NCBI GenBank assembly: GCA_025449435.1
Contig: JANWJO010000015.1
Location: forward strand, 1-64,000
DNA: 64,000 nucleotides
Direction of reading: 5' to 3'
From: Chloroflexota bacterium
Lineage (GTDB): Bacteria > Chloroflexota > UBA4733
Positions 53,638 to 62,493 of this stretch are shown piece after piece. Numbering within the stretch: position 1 is the first letter of the stretch; the number at the start of each line of letters is the position of its first letter. The notes under the pieces are model-generated. The model did not search any database. It was not told where the DNA came from and saw only the letters and a program-made list of their open reading frames with translations. The position numbers and the translations under genes were made by a program.

Positions 53638-55915
53638 GGCTTGTCACCAACGAGTCAAGCAGCGCCAATGATCTCGCCTTGACACTGGCTCCACTGAGCA
53701 ACGACGGGCCAATGCACGACGGGCATCCATCCAGACACGGACAACTCGCCGTCACCTCTAAAGCCGCGCGCGTCACTCCCTCCCAGCACTCGAAGAGCCG
53801 TTCAGCGAGGCCCACACCTCCGGGGACGGCATCGTACAGCGTGAGCGTCGGTACACTGGTCGTCGGTGAACGCACTTCGGCCACCGCGTACATGTCCCGC
53901 GGATCACACATCAGGTGCAACGGAGCGATGTGGGCCAGCACGTGCCGGACGCCAGCCAAGCTGCCAGCCAGGTCTTCGGTGGATTGACTTGATGGCAACT
54001 CATCCAATTCGAGCCAGGTGGCCCAGGTGTGAAAGGTGTGGGCTGGAAGGTGGATTTCGCCAAACCCGATGTTCTCGTGGGTGTGGAACTTAATTTTCTT
54101 GTAGATGCTCGGCTTGATGGTGACTGAAACTTCCCCGAAGGCCAATCGACCCTCAGGAACTGGCCTGGTCGCCAGTTGAGACAGAGTACGGAGATCCACA
54201 TCCAGTTCGGCATCGGTGTAGTAGTCACTATCGACTTGTCGCACATACGCTTTGCGCTCGTCCACGTCGTAGCGATCGACGTGGAACTGTACGCCCTCAT
54301 GTAGGTAAATTGCACTCTCGTGGAGCATAGTGAGCGCAGATACCTGGTCGAGCTCGCCGATGACAGCATGCGTATGCGTGGTGTCGATAATTGCGACGTT
54401 GTCGATGTTGGCGAGGCGCAGACTCACTTCCGCCGCAGGGAAGCGTTCAGTCGCCCAATGCCACTGCGCACCCGTATGGTGCACGACAAACGCCTGCTCC
54501 AGTTCCTGAAGGGGTTCGGCAATATTGGCGCTGCCCAACGGCTCGCCATCTTGGAACGGCAGTTCAAACGCCCCACACTTCACGTGCGCGTTTAGCACGT
54601 AGGGATTCTCCGGATTCAGGCACGCGCCTTCCACCGGCGAGTCCATGAAGAACTGCGGGTGATTAATGATGTGTTGGTCCAGGGGCGCAGAACTAGCAAC
54701 CAAAACGGCGACCGAAGTGCCAGACCTGCGGCCGGCTCTGCCCATTTGTTGCCAGGTCGAGGCCAGGGTGCCCGGATAGCCAACGAGTACGGCTGCATCT
54801 AGGCGGCCAATGTCGATGCCAAGCTCTAAGGCATTTGTGGAGACGACTGCCCGGACGTTGCCGGCTCGCAAACCTGCTTCGATGTCGCGCCGCTCCGTTG
54901 GCAAATAGCCACCGCGATAGCCACGTACCGCTCGGGCCGTCTGGTCGGGTGGCAGCCGCAATGACTGTTTGAGGTAGGTCACCAGCAACTCGACGGTAAG
55001 CCGGCTCCGTCCAAACAGGATCGTCTGCACGTTGTGCGTCAGGAACGTGCGGGCGAGCGCCGTCGCCTCGAGCAGAGAGCTGCGTCGAATGCCGAGGTCA
55101 ACGTTGACCACCGGTGGGTTATACAAGATGAGATGCTTGTCTGCACGCGGCGCCCCGTCGTCGTCAACCCTGGCAAACGGCTCGCCAACGAGATCTTCGG
55201 CAAGTTGTGTGGGGTTGGCGATCGTAGCGGAGCAACAAATGAACTGTGGGTGCGAGCCGTAAAAGGCACAAATGCGCTTCAGGCGCTGCAGCACATTGGC
55301 GACGTGGCTGCCGAAGACGCCTCGGTACGTATGCAGCTCGTCGATGACGACGTATTGAAGGTTCTCGAACAAGCGAAGCCAGCGCGTATGCTGCGGCAAG
55401 ATGCCGGCGTGCAACATGTCTGGGTTGCTGATGACGATGTGCCCAGCGCTACGTATGGCCGTGCGGGCGCTCGGTGGCGTATCGCCATCGTAGGTCGACG
55501 TCTTGATACCAGTGCCAAGTGCGCTGGTGATCGCTTGCAACTCAACAAGTTGATCTTGGGCTAACGCTTTGGTGGGGAACAGGTACAGCGCTCGCGAGGT
55601 AGGGTCTTCGAGCATGCGCTGGATGACTGGAACGTTGTAGCACAACGTTTTTCCGGATGCCGTGGGCGTAACTACCACGACGTTCTTGCCAGCGCGCACT
55701 AACTCAATGGCGTGCACCTGATGCGTATACGGTCGCTCGATGCCGCGACGGTGAAGCAGGTCGAGCAGGCGCGGCTCGAGTGACTGTGGCCAGGAGGCGT
55801 AGCTTGCAGGCTTGGATGGCAGGTGCTTCCAGGAGGTGATGGACCCCGCCGGCGCGTGCTGTAAGATGTCCTTAAGTGCTGCCTCGACGCCACCCACGCT
55901 AGCACGACCCAGCAT
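53621..55915 (-). CDS. YprA/MrfA-like DEAD/DEAH-box DNA helicase with C-terminal DUF1998
   Basis: 764 aa from ATG 55915. Superfamily 2 helicase motifs in order: Q-like region YTHQVHAIELV, motif I TPTASGKTL, motif II VIDELHTY, motif III CSATIANP, motif VI QQMGRAGRRSG. The C-terminal DUF1998 region carries four Cys in CPCLDGCPSCIG, expected to bind zinc as in MrfA. MrfA-type helicases unwind 3'-5' and repair mitomycin C lesions with MrfB. First gene of a three-gene operon with the exonuclease and a small membrane protein. Confidence 0.9.
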   Translation of the reverse strand: MLGRASVGGVEAALKDILQHAPAGSITSWKHLPSKPASYASWPQSLEPRLLDLLHRRGIERPYTHQVHAIELVRAGKNVVVVTPTASGKTLCYNVPVIQRMLEDPTSRALYLFPTKALAQDQLVELQAITSALGTGIKTSTYDGDTPPSARTAIRSAGHIVISNPDMLHAGILPQHTRWLRLFENLQYVVIDELHTYRGVFGSHVANVLQRLKRICAFYGSHPQFICCSATIANPTQLAEDLVGEPFARVDDDGAPRADKHLILYNPPVVNVDLGIRRSSLLEATALARTFLTHNVQTILFGRSRLTVELLVTYLKQSLRLPPDQTARAVRGYRGGYLPTERRDIEAGLRAGNVRAVVSTNALELGIDIGRLDAAVLVGYPGTLASTWQQMGRAGRRSGTSVAVLVASSAPLDQHIINHPQFFMDSPVEGACLNPENPYVLNAHVKCGAFELPFQDGEPLGSANIAEPLQELEQAFVVHHTGAQWHWATERFPAAEVSLRLANIDNVAIIDTTHTHAVIGELDQVSALTMLHESAIYLHEGVQFHVDRYDVDERKAYVRQVDSDYYTDAELDVDLRTLSQLATRPVPEGRLAFGEVSVTIKPSIYKKIKFHTHENIGFGEIHLPAHTFHTWATWLELDELPSSQSTEDLAGSLAGVRHVLAHIAPLHLMCDPRDMYAVAEVRSPTTSVPTLTLYDAVPGGVGLAERLFECWEGVTRAALEVTASCPCLDGCPSCIGPSLLSGASVKARSLALLDSLVTSRAIVR

Positions 55916-56044
55916 GGCTTACCCGCAATTCACGTACAAACGTTCAACCAATGCTGCCAAGTATAGCGCTGGCAGCACTCCATACCAGCGCACTGCCACT
56001 CGGCGACGAGTGTGACCCAAAAGTGGGGCAAGGGTTGCTGCTGG

Positions 56045-56629
56045 TCAGCGAGTGGCGGTCTCGACACCCCAGAGCGCGCCAACGGTTTGATCAAAGTCCT
56101 GGCGAAGTTCTTCATGCATGCGAGCGTTTTCGATCGCGACCGCCCCCAGCTCGGCGAGCGCTGTCACGAACTCCACTTCTTCGGGGTCAAACGAGCGGCG
56201 CTCGTCGGTGTAAACGCGCAAGACGCCAATCTGTGTCCCGTGTAGGCTCACGGGCACACATAGCACCGATACCAAGCCCTCCTGGGCGGCTTCCGCCTGA
56301 TACTGAAAGCGTGGATCAGTGCGTACATCCTCAACCCACACCGCGGTGCCCTGGAGCGCTTCCCGGTCCAGAGGACTGTGTACGCGATCGACAGGGCCCT
56401 TGTTGAGGTAGTGGTCGCTGAGGCCAAACGACGCCCGCCGCGTTAACACTTCACCGTTCGCTGCAAGCAAACGCAAGGCAGCGGCCTTGACTCCCATGGC
56501 TTCTGCGATGCTGCGCACCAACCGGCGCAACACTTCCTCAAGATCAAGGCTCGAGGCAATGGCGTGCGTCACGGTGTACATCGTGCGCCAATAGCCGCGC
56601 TCCGTTGAGTCCACGCCATCGGCGGCCAT
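56045..56629 (-). CDS. GAF domain protein
   Basis: 194 aa from ATG 56629. An N-terminal helix (YTVTHAIASSLDLEEVLRRLV) leads into one GAF domain (about 30-175) with VEDVRTDPRFQY, LCVPVSLHGTQIGVLRVYT and a closing helix AVAIENARMHEEL. GAF domains bind small ligands or sense redox state. There is no output domain, so it may act with a separate partner, or be what remains of a larger kinase. No partner is adjacent. Confidence 0.82.
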   Translation of the reverse strand: MAADGVDSTERGYWRTMYTVTHAIASSLDLEEVLRRLVRSIAEAMGVKAAALRLLAANGEVLTRRASFGLSDHYLNKGPVDRVHSPLDREALQGTAVWVEDVRTDPRFQYQAEAAQEGLVSVLCVPVSLHGTQIGVLRVYTDERRSFDPEEVEFVTALAELGAVAIENARMHEELRQDFDQTVGALWGVETATR

Positions 56630-56790
56630 CTCTACCTCCGCTGGACTGGCGCTGGCACGAAAACAGGGGGCCGTGCATTGCCTATACTATACCGCCGCCG
56701 TTGGTGGCGCTTGGTCACTACGCGTGCTCGTGTGACCCTTGTGGGAGCTTTAGCCGCGTCGCGGTGAGATTGCCGCTGACCGAGGACTGA

Positions 56791-57258
56791 ATGGATTTAT
56801 TGCGTTCGCTCCGCAAGGAGCAGCAGGCAGCGGCTTCATCCGATACGACGCCTGGTAACGTGCTTGTCCCGGTGAACGGCAATGCTGTCGACGAGCAAGT
56901 AGTGCGGCTGGCATGCACGGTGGTTCGACGCCAACAAGGAAAGCTCACCTTGCTGCACATCATCGAGGTGCCGCGCAGCTTTCCGTTGGATGCTGAGATG
57001 AACATTGAGTCGTCGCGACGCATCCTCGACTCCGCCGCGGAACTCGCCGAGAAAATGGGTGTCCAGGCTGGTACGGAGGTCATCCAAGCCCGGGAAGCCG
57101 GGGCGACTATCGTGGACGAAGCGCGCAACATTTCTGCTGGCTTGATTATGCTGGGGTTACCTCGGCTGCAGCGCCTAGGTTCGCCCAGCCTCGGCAAGAC
57201 CGTTCCGTACGTACTGTTACACGCGCCGTGTCGCGTCATTCTCGTGCGTCCCGCATGA
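56791..57258 (+). CDS. Universal stress protein (UspA family)
   Basis: 155 aa from ATG 56791. Alpha/beta UspA fold from about residue 22: NVLVPVNGNAVDEQVVRLAC, KLTLLHIIEVP, and a C-terminal LIMLGLPRLQRLGSPSLGK followed by PCRVILVRP. The ATP-binding glycine pattern is only partly kept. It precedes an amino-acid permease whose start overlaps its stop (ATGA), an arrangement in which UspA domains often modulate transporters. Confidence 0.85.
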   Translation: MDLLRSLRKEQQAAASSDTTPGNVLVPVNGNAVDEQVVRLACTVVRRQQGKLTLLHIIEVPRSFPLDAEMNIESSRRILDSAAELAEKMGVQAGTEVIQAREAGATIVDEARNISAGLIMLGLPRLQRLGSPSLGKTVPYVLLHAPCRVILVRPA

Positions 57259-58838
57259 GCGAAGGACCAGCGCCACGCGACGACGTGCCCGCCAACGAAC
57301 ACTCCGAGGATCCAGCACCGCGCCGCGAAATTGTGCACGGCCACACGGGCGGCGGTGGATATGTGAGGTTGCGCATCCCCCGCCTATTGCGTCTGCGGCG
57401 GGTGCTTGGTGTGCCGGCAGTGTTCAGTTCGGGCTATGGCAACGTCGGCTCGTCCATCTACTACGCGCTCGGCGTCACCACGGTGTTCGCACTGGGCGCC
57501 GCGCCGCTAGCGTTGATGCTGGCGGGTGCCTTCTTTGTCCTAACGTGCCTAAGCTATACCGAAGGGACGGTGGCCGTTCCAGAGGCAGGCGGAGCTTCCA
57601 GCTTCACGCGACGTGGGTTTAACGAGCTGGTTTCCTTCTTTACCGGCTGGATGACCATGCTGAGCTATACTGTCACCATCTCCATTTCTGCGTACTCAGC
57701 GGTGGGGTACATGGCTGTGTTTGTGCCCGCATTGGGTGAAAAGCCACTGATCGTGATCTTCACGGTCATCATCATCGGCTTGCTCATGGCTCTCAATGTG
57801 GTCGGTGTGCAGGAAGCGACGTCCGTCTCGGTCCTGTTTGCCATCATCGATCTAGCCACCGAGACAGTGGTGGTGATCGTCGGGTTCATTTTCTTGCTTA
57901 ACGTCCCGTTATTGTTCGGACAGGTTCATTTAGGAACCGTGCCGAAATGGGGTGACTTCTTACGGTCCATTTCAGTAGCCATGGTGGCCTACACGGGCAT
58001 TGAAACCATCAGCAATGTAAGCGAAGAGGCCAAAGACCCTAGCCGCACCGTTCCACGCGCCTATGCTTCACTCATTTTTGCCGTCTTGATCCTATTCATC
58101 GGCATCTCGTTGGTCGCACTATCCGGCTTACCGGTCACCTGCGGGCCACACGGGGCAAATCTGGCAGCTGTGGGTACTTGTCCACCGGGTGCAGCATTCG
58201 CGCCGACGTCGGAACTGTCGACGACCTTTTTGAACGATCCGGTGGCCGGTATCGCGGGTAAGCTGCCGAGCCCCTATGACGCAATTCTCCGGCCGATGGT
58301 AGCATTTCTCGCCGCCACGATCTTACTCATCGGCGCCAACGCCGGGGTCTTAGGCGTCTCACGGCTATCGTTCTCGATGGGAGCACATTACCAGTTGCCC
58401 GGCGTGCTGTACCAAGTGAACAGCAGGTTCCGCACGCCGCACATCACTATCGCTGTCTTCGGCATTATCGCCATGCTGCTCGTCCTCAATGGGGATGTCA
58501 CCGATTTGTCAAGCATCTACGCGTTCGCCGCGACCATTACGTTTGCCATGGCCCATCTGGGGGTCATTGGCATACGCATCAAAGACCCCAATGGCGAGCG
58601 TCCCTTTTCGTTGCGCGGCAATATTCACATCAAGGGCCGCAAAATCCCCATCGTGTCGGTCATTGGTGCTATTGGCACATTCGCCATCTGGGTGGTCATC
58701 GCCATCAACAACCGGTTCGGACAGATCGTTGGCTTCCCTTGGATCATCGCCGGCTTGATCTTTTACGTGGTGTACCGCCGGCGGCTTGGCTTGTCGCTCA
58801 CCCGTCTGTCCAAACGGCCCCCCCTGGAAATGAACTAG
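57255..58838 (+). CDS. APC superfamily amino acid permease
   Basis: 527 aa from ATG 57255, overlapping the UspA gene's stop. Twelve or so hydrophobic helices. FSSGYGNVGSSIYYALG in TM1 carries the unwound Gly-rich substrate motif, and AYTGIETISNVSEEAKDPSRTVP in TM6-7 is typical of APC permeases. The long hydrophilic N terminus (about 55 aa) is unusual. Likely imports an amino acid or polyamine by ion coupling. Substrate unknown. Confidence 0.88.
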   Translation: MSEGPAPRDDVPANEHSEDPAPRREIVHGHTGGGGYVRLRIPRLLRLRRVLGVPAVFSSGYGNVGSSIYYALGVTTVFALGAAPLALMLAGAFFVLTCLSYTEGTVAVPEAGGASSFTRRGFNELVSFFTGWMTMLSYTVTISISAYSAVGYMAVFVPALGEKPLIVIFTVIIIGLLMALNVVGVQEATSVSVLFAIIDLATETVVVIVGFIFLLNVPLLFGQVHLGTVPKWGDFLRSISVAMVAYTGIETISNVSEEAKDPSRTVPRAYASLIFAVLILFIGISLVALSGLPVTCGPHGANLAAVGTCPPGAAFAPTSELSTTFLNDPVAGIAGKLPSPYDAILRPMVAFLAATILLIGANAGVLGVSRLSFSMGAHYQLPGVLYQVNSRFRTPHITIAVFGIIAMLLVLNGDVTDLSSIYAFAATITFAMAHLGVIGIRIKDPNGERPFSLRGNIHIKGRKIPIVSVIGAIGTFAIWVVIAINNRFGQIVGFPWIIAGLIFYVVYRRRLGLSLTRLSKRPPLEMN

Positions 58839-58858
58839 GGTCCAGATTTAAGTTGCCA

Positions 58859-58887
58859 TTGACAATTCAAGGGTCGGCGGCTATAGT
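58859..58887 (+). promoter_or_regulatory. Sigma-70-type promoter of nadA
   Basis: Consensus -35 TTGACA (58859-58864), an exact 17-bp spacer and -10 TATAGT (58882-58887). Transcription should start near 58894, leaving a leader of about 135 bases. This is the clearest promoter in the window. Confidence 0.75.
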
Positions 58888-58893
58888 GCTCGC

Positions 58894-59029
58894 AAGGAGT
58901 TTGTGTTTATAACACAAGAAGTCAAATCTCCTGAGACCAGGGGCGCATGCGACAACCCCGGGGCCGAAAGCCCCCGCAGGCGGCCTCGTTGAAGCGCGGC
59001 AGGCGTGCCCTGCCAAGGAGCAGTTGGTC
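58894..59029 (+). promoter_or_regulatory. Structured nadA 5' leader, candidate translational switch
   Basis: Several hairpins can be drawn. AGGAG (58895-58899) pairs with CTCCT (58928-58932), enclosing hairpin TTGTGTT-TAT-AACACAA (58901-58917). GGGGC-CGAAA-GCCCC lies at 58960-58974, and GGCAGG-CGTGC-CCTGCC (58998-59014) abuts the ribosome site AAGGAG (59015-59020). The same CTCCT could instead pair with the ribosome site, so the two pairings exclude each other. The ACAACCCC followed by a CGAAA-loop hairpin is reminiscent of the nadA motif (NAD+-I riboswitch), but its second stem is not evident. Candidate regulatory RNA. Confidence 0.5.
58901..58917. promoter_or_regulatory. Perfect dyad TTGTGTT-TAT-AACACAA just after the nadA promoter
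   Basis: Seven-base perfect arms with a 3-base centre, 14-30 bases past the -10 box. As DNA it sits where a repressor would block elongation or initiation; as RNA it is a hairpin within the leader. Repressors of NAD synthesis are known in other bacteria (NiaR, NrtR), but I cannot match this site to either. Confidence 0.45.
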
Positions 59030-60199
59030 ATGCTCAATACGTGCAATGATCTGGTGTCCGCCGAAAAGGCGCTGTATGCGGCACAGACAGCCATCTGGCA
59101 AGCACCGAAGCGTCCAGGTCAGGAACGCCTGTCTCCGACCTACACGCGCCTGTCACCACTGGAACTCGATCAACGCATTTTCGAGGCCAAGCGGCTACTG
59201 GGTGATCAACTGGTCATCCTCGGCCACCACTACCAGCGCGACGAGATCATCAAGTTTGCCGACTTCCGGGGCGACTCGTTTAAGCTCAGTCAGCTCGCAG
59301 CCAGCCGGCACGGGGCCGAGTTCATCGTGTTTTGCGGCGTCCACTTCATGGCGGAAAGTGCTGACATCCTCAGCGCTGCCCATCAAAAAGTGATCTTGCC
59401 CAATCTGTCGGCCGGTTGTTCCATGGCCGACATGGCCAACATCGGCGACGTTGAATCCTGCTGGAACGCCGTGCAGCGAGTGTGCGGGGACGGGAATGTT
59501 CCGGTCACTTACATGAACTCTGCTGCTAACCTGAAGGCTTTTTGTGGCCGCAACGGTGGGGTCGTCTGCACGTCGACCAACGCCGCCAGTGTGCTGAAGT
59601 GGGCATTTGAGCGCGGCGAGCGCGTCCTGTTTTTCCCCGACCAGCATCTCGGCAGAAACACTGCCTTTGGCATGGGCATTCCGCTCGATCGTATGGTGGT
59701 GTGGGATCCGAAACTTCCTCTGGGCGGAAATAGTGAAGAGCAGCTGCGTTCCGCTAGCATCATCCTGTGGAAAGGGCACTGCTCGGTACACCAGCGTTTC
59801 ACTGTGGAGCAAGTTCTGCACGCTCGGCAGCAGGTGCCCGACGTCAGTATTCTCGTGCACCCAGAGGTGCCGCTCGATGTGGTCCAACATGCAGACTATG
59901 TAGGCTCAACCGAATTTATTATCCGGACCGTCGAGCAAGCGCCGTCAGGCAGTGCCTGGGCGGTAGGTACCGAGATTAACCTGGTCAAGCGCCTGGCTAC
60001 GGAACACCCTGACAAGACGGTGTTCTGCCTCGACCCGATCGTGTGCCCGTGCTCGACGATGTACCGTATTCACCCGGCATTCGTCGCCTGGGCGCTAGAC
60101 AGGCTGCTCGTAGGCGAGGTTGTGAATCAGATCGTTGTCCCGCCAGATATCGCTCAAGATGCTCGCGTGGCTCTCAACCGCATGTTGGCGCTTGCCTAA
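59030..60199 (+). CDS. nadA: Quinolinate synthase
   Basis: 389 aa from ATG 59030, with AAGGAG 9 bases upstream; TTG 59024 is less likely. NadA condenses iminoaspartate with dihydroxyacetone phosphate to quinolinate for NAD. The three cluster-binding Cys lie in SAGCSMADM, VVCTSTNAAS and VCPCSTMY. Substrate segments VILGHHYQRDEI, FCGVHFMAES and YMNSAANLKA are present. nadB and nadC are not adjacent; a cysteine desulfurase follows 36 bp downstream. Confidence 0.95.
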   Translation: MLNTCNDLVSAEKALYAAQTAIWQAPKRPGQERLSPTYTRLSPLELDQRIFEAKRLLGDQLVILGHHYQRDEIIKFADFRGDSFKLSQLAASRHGAEFIVFCGVHFMAESADILSAAHQKVILPNLSAGCSMADMANIGDVESCWNAVQRVCGDGNVPVTYMNSAANLKAFCGRNGGVVCTSTNAASVLKWAFERGERVLFFPDQHLGRNTAFGMGIPLDRMVVWDPKLPLGGNSEEQLRSASIILWKGHCSVHQRFTVEQVLHARQQVPDVSILVHPEVPLDVVQHADYVGSTEFIIRTVEQAPSGSAWAVGTEINLVKRLATEHPDKTVFCLDPIVCPCSTMYRIHPAFVAWALDRLLVGEVVNQIVVPPDIAQDARVALNRMLALA

Positions 60200-60235
60200 C
60201 GTAGGAGCTTCTCCGTTGGGACCGGAACATTGGCA

Positions 60236-61405
60236 ATGAACGTTCCTGGCAGTGATGACCTGATCTATCTGGACTACGCCGCCACATCGCCGCTTCGCCC
60301 AACTGCGTTGCGTGCCATGTTGCCGTGGCTAGAGTCGTTGACCGGGAATCCCGCCAGCCAGCATTCGGCCGGCCAGCAGGCGAAGGCCGCGCTGGAACTT
60401 GCCCGTTCCAGTGTGGCAGCGTGCATCGGCGCGGATCCCTCCGAGGTGGTGTTCACCAGCGGTGGCACCGAGTCGATAGTGCTCGCGCTGCTGGGCACGG
60501 CCTGGGCCCACGCTGGCTCGCCGGTACACATCGTCACCACGGAAATCGAACATGCAGCGGCGTTGGGTGCCTGTCATCAGTTAGAGCAGTCAGGCGCTGC
60601 GCGCGTGAGCTATGCACGCGTGAACAGGTGGGGTGTTGTCGACATTGACCACCTGATGACTCTGGTGTGTCCAAGTACCAGGCTGGTCAGCGTCATGTTA
60701 GCCAACAACGAAGTTGGGACGCTCGAGCCGGTGCAAGACCTTGCCCGACGTTTGCACGGCACCGGCATCCGGCTGCACACCGATGCAGTGCAAGCGATGG
60801 GGACCATTCCTGTCAACGTTGATGACCTTGGCATCGACTTGTTGAGCATGTCTGCACACAAATTTGGCGGACCTCACGGCGCAGGCATCCTCTATGTGCG
60901 GAACACGACGCCGCTGGCGTCTATACATTCCGGCGGCGGTCAGGAGGAAGGGCGACGTGCGGGAACGGTTAACGTGGCGGGCGCGGTGGGCCTAGCGGCG
61001 GCATTGGCAGAGGCTGTCCAGGAATTGCCAGCAGAAAGCCAGCGTCTGCGTTCGCTGCGCGATACGTTTATCGGTCAACTGGCGCAGGAGGCTCCCCAAT
61101 TAGTGCCCACTGGGCATCCCACCAACAGGCTACCTGGGTTGGCAAGTTTTGTCGCACGCGGCGTTGCCGGAGAACCCATCTTGCTGGAATTAGACGCGCA
61201 CGGTATTTGCGCCTCCGCTGGCGCAGCGTGCAGCACCGGTAAGAACGAACCGTCGCACGTATTGCTCGCCATGGGATTCCCGGAGGACGTTGCCCGTGGC
61301 GCCCTGCGCTTCAGTCTTGGGCGTACAACCGGTGCGGAAGTACTGGACGTTGCTAGCAGGGAAGTAGGCAACGCCGTTCATGACCTGCTTGCCCTTCAGT
61401 CGTAG
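60236..61405 (+). CDS. Cysteine desulfurase (NifS/IscS family)
   Basis: 389 aa from ATG 60236 (TTG 60230 also in frame). PLP enzyme: LDYAATSPLRP, FTSGGTESIVLAL, TTEIEHAA, the PLP lysine in SMSAHKFGGPHG and the persulfide Cys in SAGAACSTG. It removes sulfur from cysteine for Fe-S assembly. It follows nadA in the same transcript; in Bacillus a NifS-like desulfurase next to the nad genes matures the NadA cluster, so the same role is likely here. No iscU or suf genes are in the window. Confidence 0.92.
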   Translation: MNVPGSDDLIYLDYAATSPLRPTALRAMLPWLESLTGNPASQHSAGQQAKAALELARSSVAACIGADPSEVVFTSGGTESIVLALLGTAWAHAGSPVHIVTTEIEHAAALGACHQLEQSGAARVSYARVNRWGVVDIDHLMTLVCPSTRLVSVMLANNEVGTLEPVQDLARRLHGTGIRLHTDAVQAMGTIPVNVDDLGIDLLSMSAHKFGGPHGAGILYVRNTTPLASIHSGGGQEEGRRAGTVNVAGAVGLAAALAEAVQELPAESQRLRSLRDTFIGQLAQEAPQLVPTGHPTNRLPGLASFVARGVAGEPILLELDAHGICASAGAACSTGKNEPSHVLLAMGFPEDVARGALRFSLGRTTGAEVLDVASREVGNAVHDLLALQS

Positions 61406-61556
61406 CGTACAAGCGCTCCCTTCTACCCGCAAACGTTACGTAGCAAAATGGGATGGGCCCCAAAGATAGGTGCAGCAAGCCAATTATCCGATATCATCCC
61501 CAAATGCAGGTTGAACGATTGCCGCATGGGCGCAGCGGGCCGAAGGACAATATTCC

Positions 61557-62489
61557 GTGACTGAGAGCGACCTACGGATCGCGGTTACCGGCGGCAGTGG
61601 CTTTGTCGGCTCGGCGACGATCCGCCGTCTGTCCCATCTCGTTCCGATACTCGATGCGTATCGAACTGTTCCCGCGCCGGCGCACGACAGAGTGCGCTCG
61701 GTCCAAGTCGACGTGTCAAGCAAGGTTGCGCTGACCGCGGCACTGAAGGAATTCGGCGCTACCACCCTCATTAACTTCGCCGCGGCCGCCGACGTCGACG
61801 CCTGCGAGCGCGACGCCGGTGATTGGACCAGTGCTGCCTACCAGGCCAACGCCGTATTGCCGAACATCCTGGCGCGGGCGTGTCACGAGGCGGGCGTGCA
61901 CTTCATACACTTGTCCACCGACTATGTGTTCAGCGGAAATAACGGGCCCTATGATGAAGAAGATCAGCCCGACGACGCCGTGAACTGGTATGGCCAAACC
62001 AAGTTGGAGGGTGAACGGGCAGCGCTGCGCGTCAACCCGGATGCGGCCATTGTCCGGATATCCACTCCGTATGGTGATCTCCATACTCGCAAAATCGATA
62101 TCGTGCAGCTAGTCCGAAGACGTCTATCAGCGGGACAGCCGTTTACTGGAGCTGTCGATTCTTTAATCACACCGACATGGCTCGGCGATGTGGCAACTGG
62201 CTTAGCCGCGGTTTCAGCGGCGCGCGGAACCGGCGTGTATCACGTCTCCGGGTCCACCATCCTGAGCCCTTATGAGGTGGCGTTGATCGTTTCGCGCACC
62301 TACGGTCTCGATGAATCGCTCATTTCACCCGTATTGAACGCGGCTTTGGCTCAGCCCGGTCGTGCGGTTCGGCCATTGCGATCCGCCCTATTCAGCAAGC
62401 GGCTCCAAGCCGATGGGGATGGTTCGATCAGGTTTGCCGGCATTGCCGAAGGCGTTGGGAAAGTACGCGATCTTGAGGCGGTTCGATAG
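61557..62489 (+). CDS. RmlD-like dTDP-4-dehydrorhamnose reductase family protein
   Basis: 310 aa from GTG 61557. Extended SDR: Rossmann motif TGGSGFVGS, INFAAAADVDACE, HLSTDYVFSG, catalytic Tyr and Lys in WYGQTK. The family reduces dTDP-4-keto-rhamnose; related members are regulatory MAT-beta-like subunits. rmlA, rmlB and rmlC are not adjacent, so the substrate is uncertain. Convergent with the cytidine deaminase gene, with 4 bases between stops. Confidence 0.82.
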   Translation: MTESDLRIAVTGGSGFVGSATIRRLSHLVPILDAYRTVPAPAHDRVRSVQVDVSSKVALTAALKEFGATTLINFAAAADVDACERDAGDWTSAAYQANAVLPNILARACHEAGVHFIHLSTDYVFSGNNGPYDEEDQPDDAVNWYGQTKLEGERAALRVNPDAAIVRISTPYGDLHTRKIDIVQLVRRRLSAGQPFTGAVDSLITPTWLGDVATGLAAVSAARGTGVYHVSGSTILSPYEVALIVSRTYGLDESLISPVLNAALAQPGRAVRPLRSALFSKRLQADGDGSIRFAGIAEGVGKVRDLEAVR

Positions 62490-62493
62490 CCTC

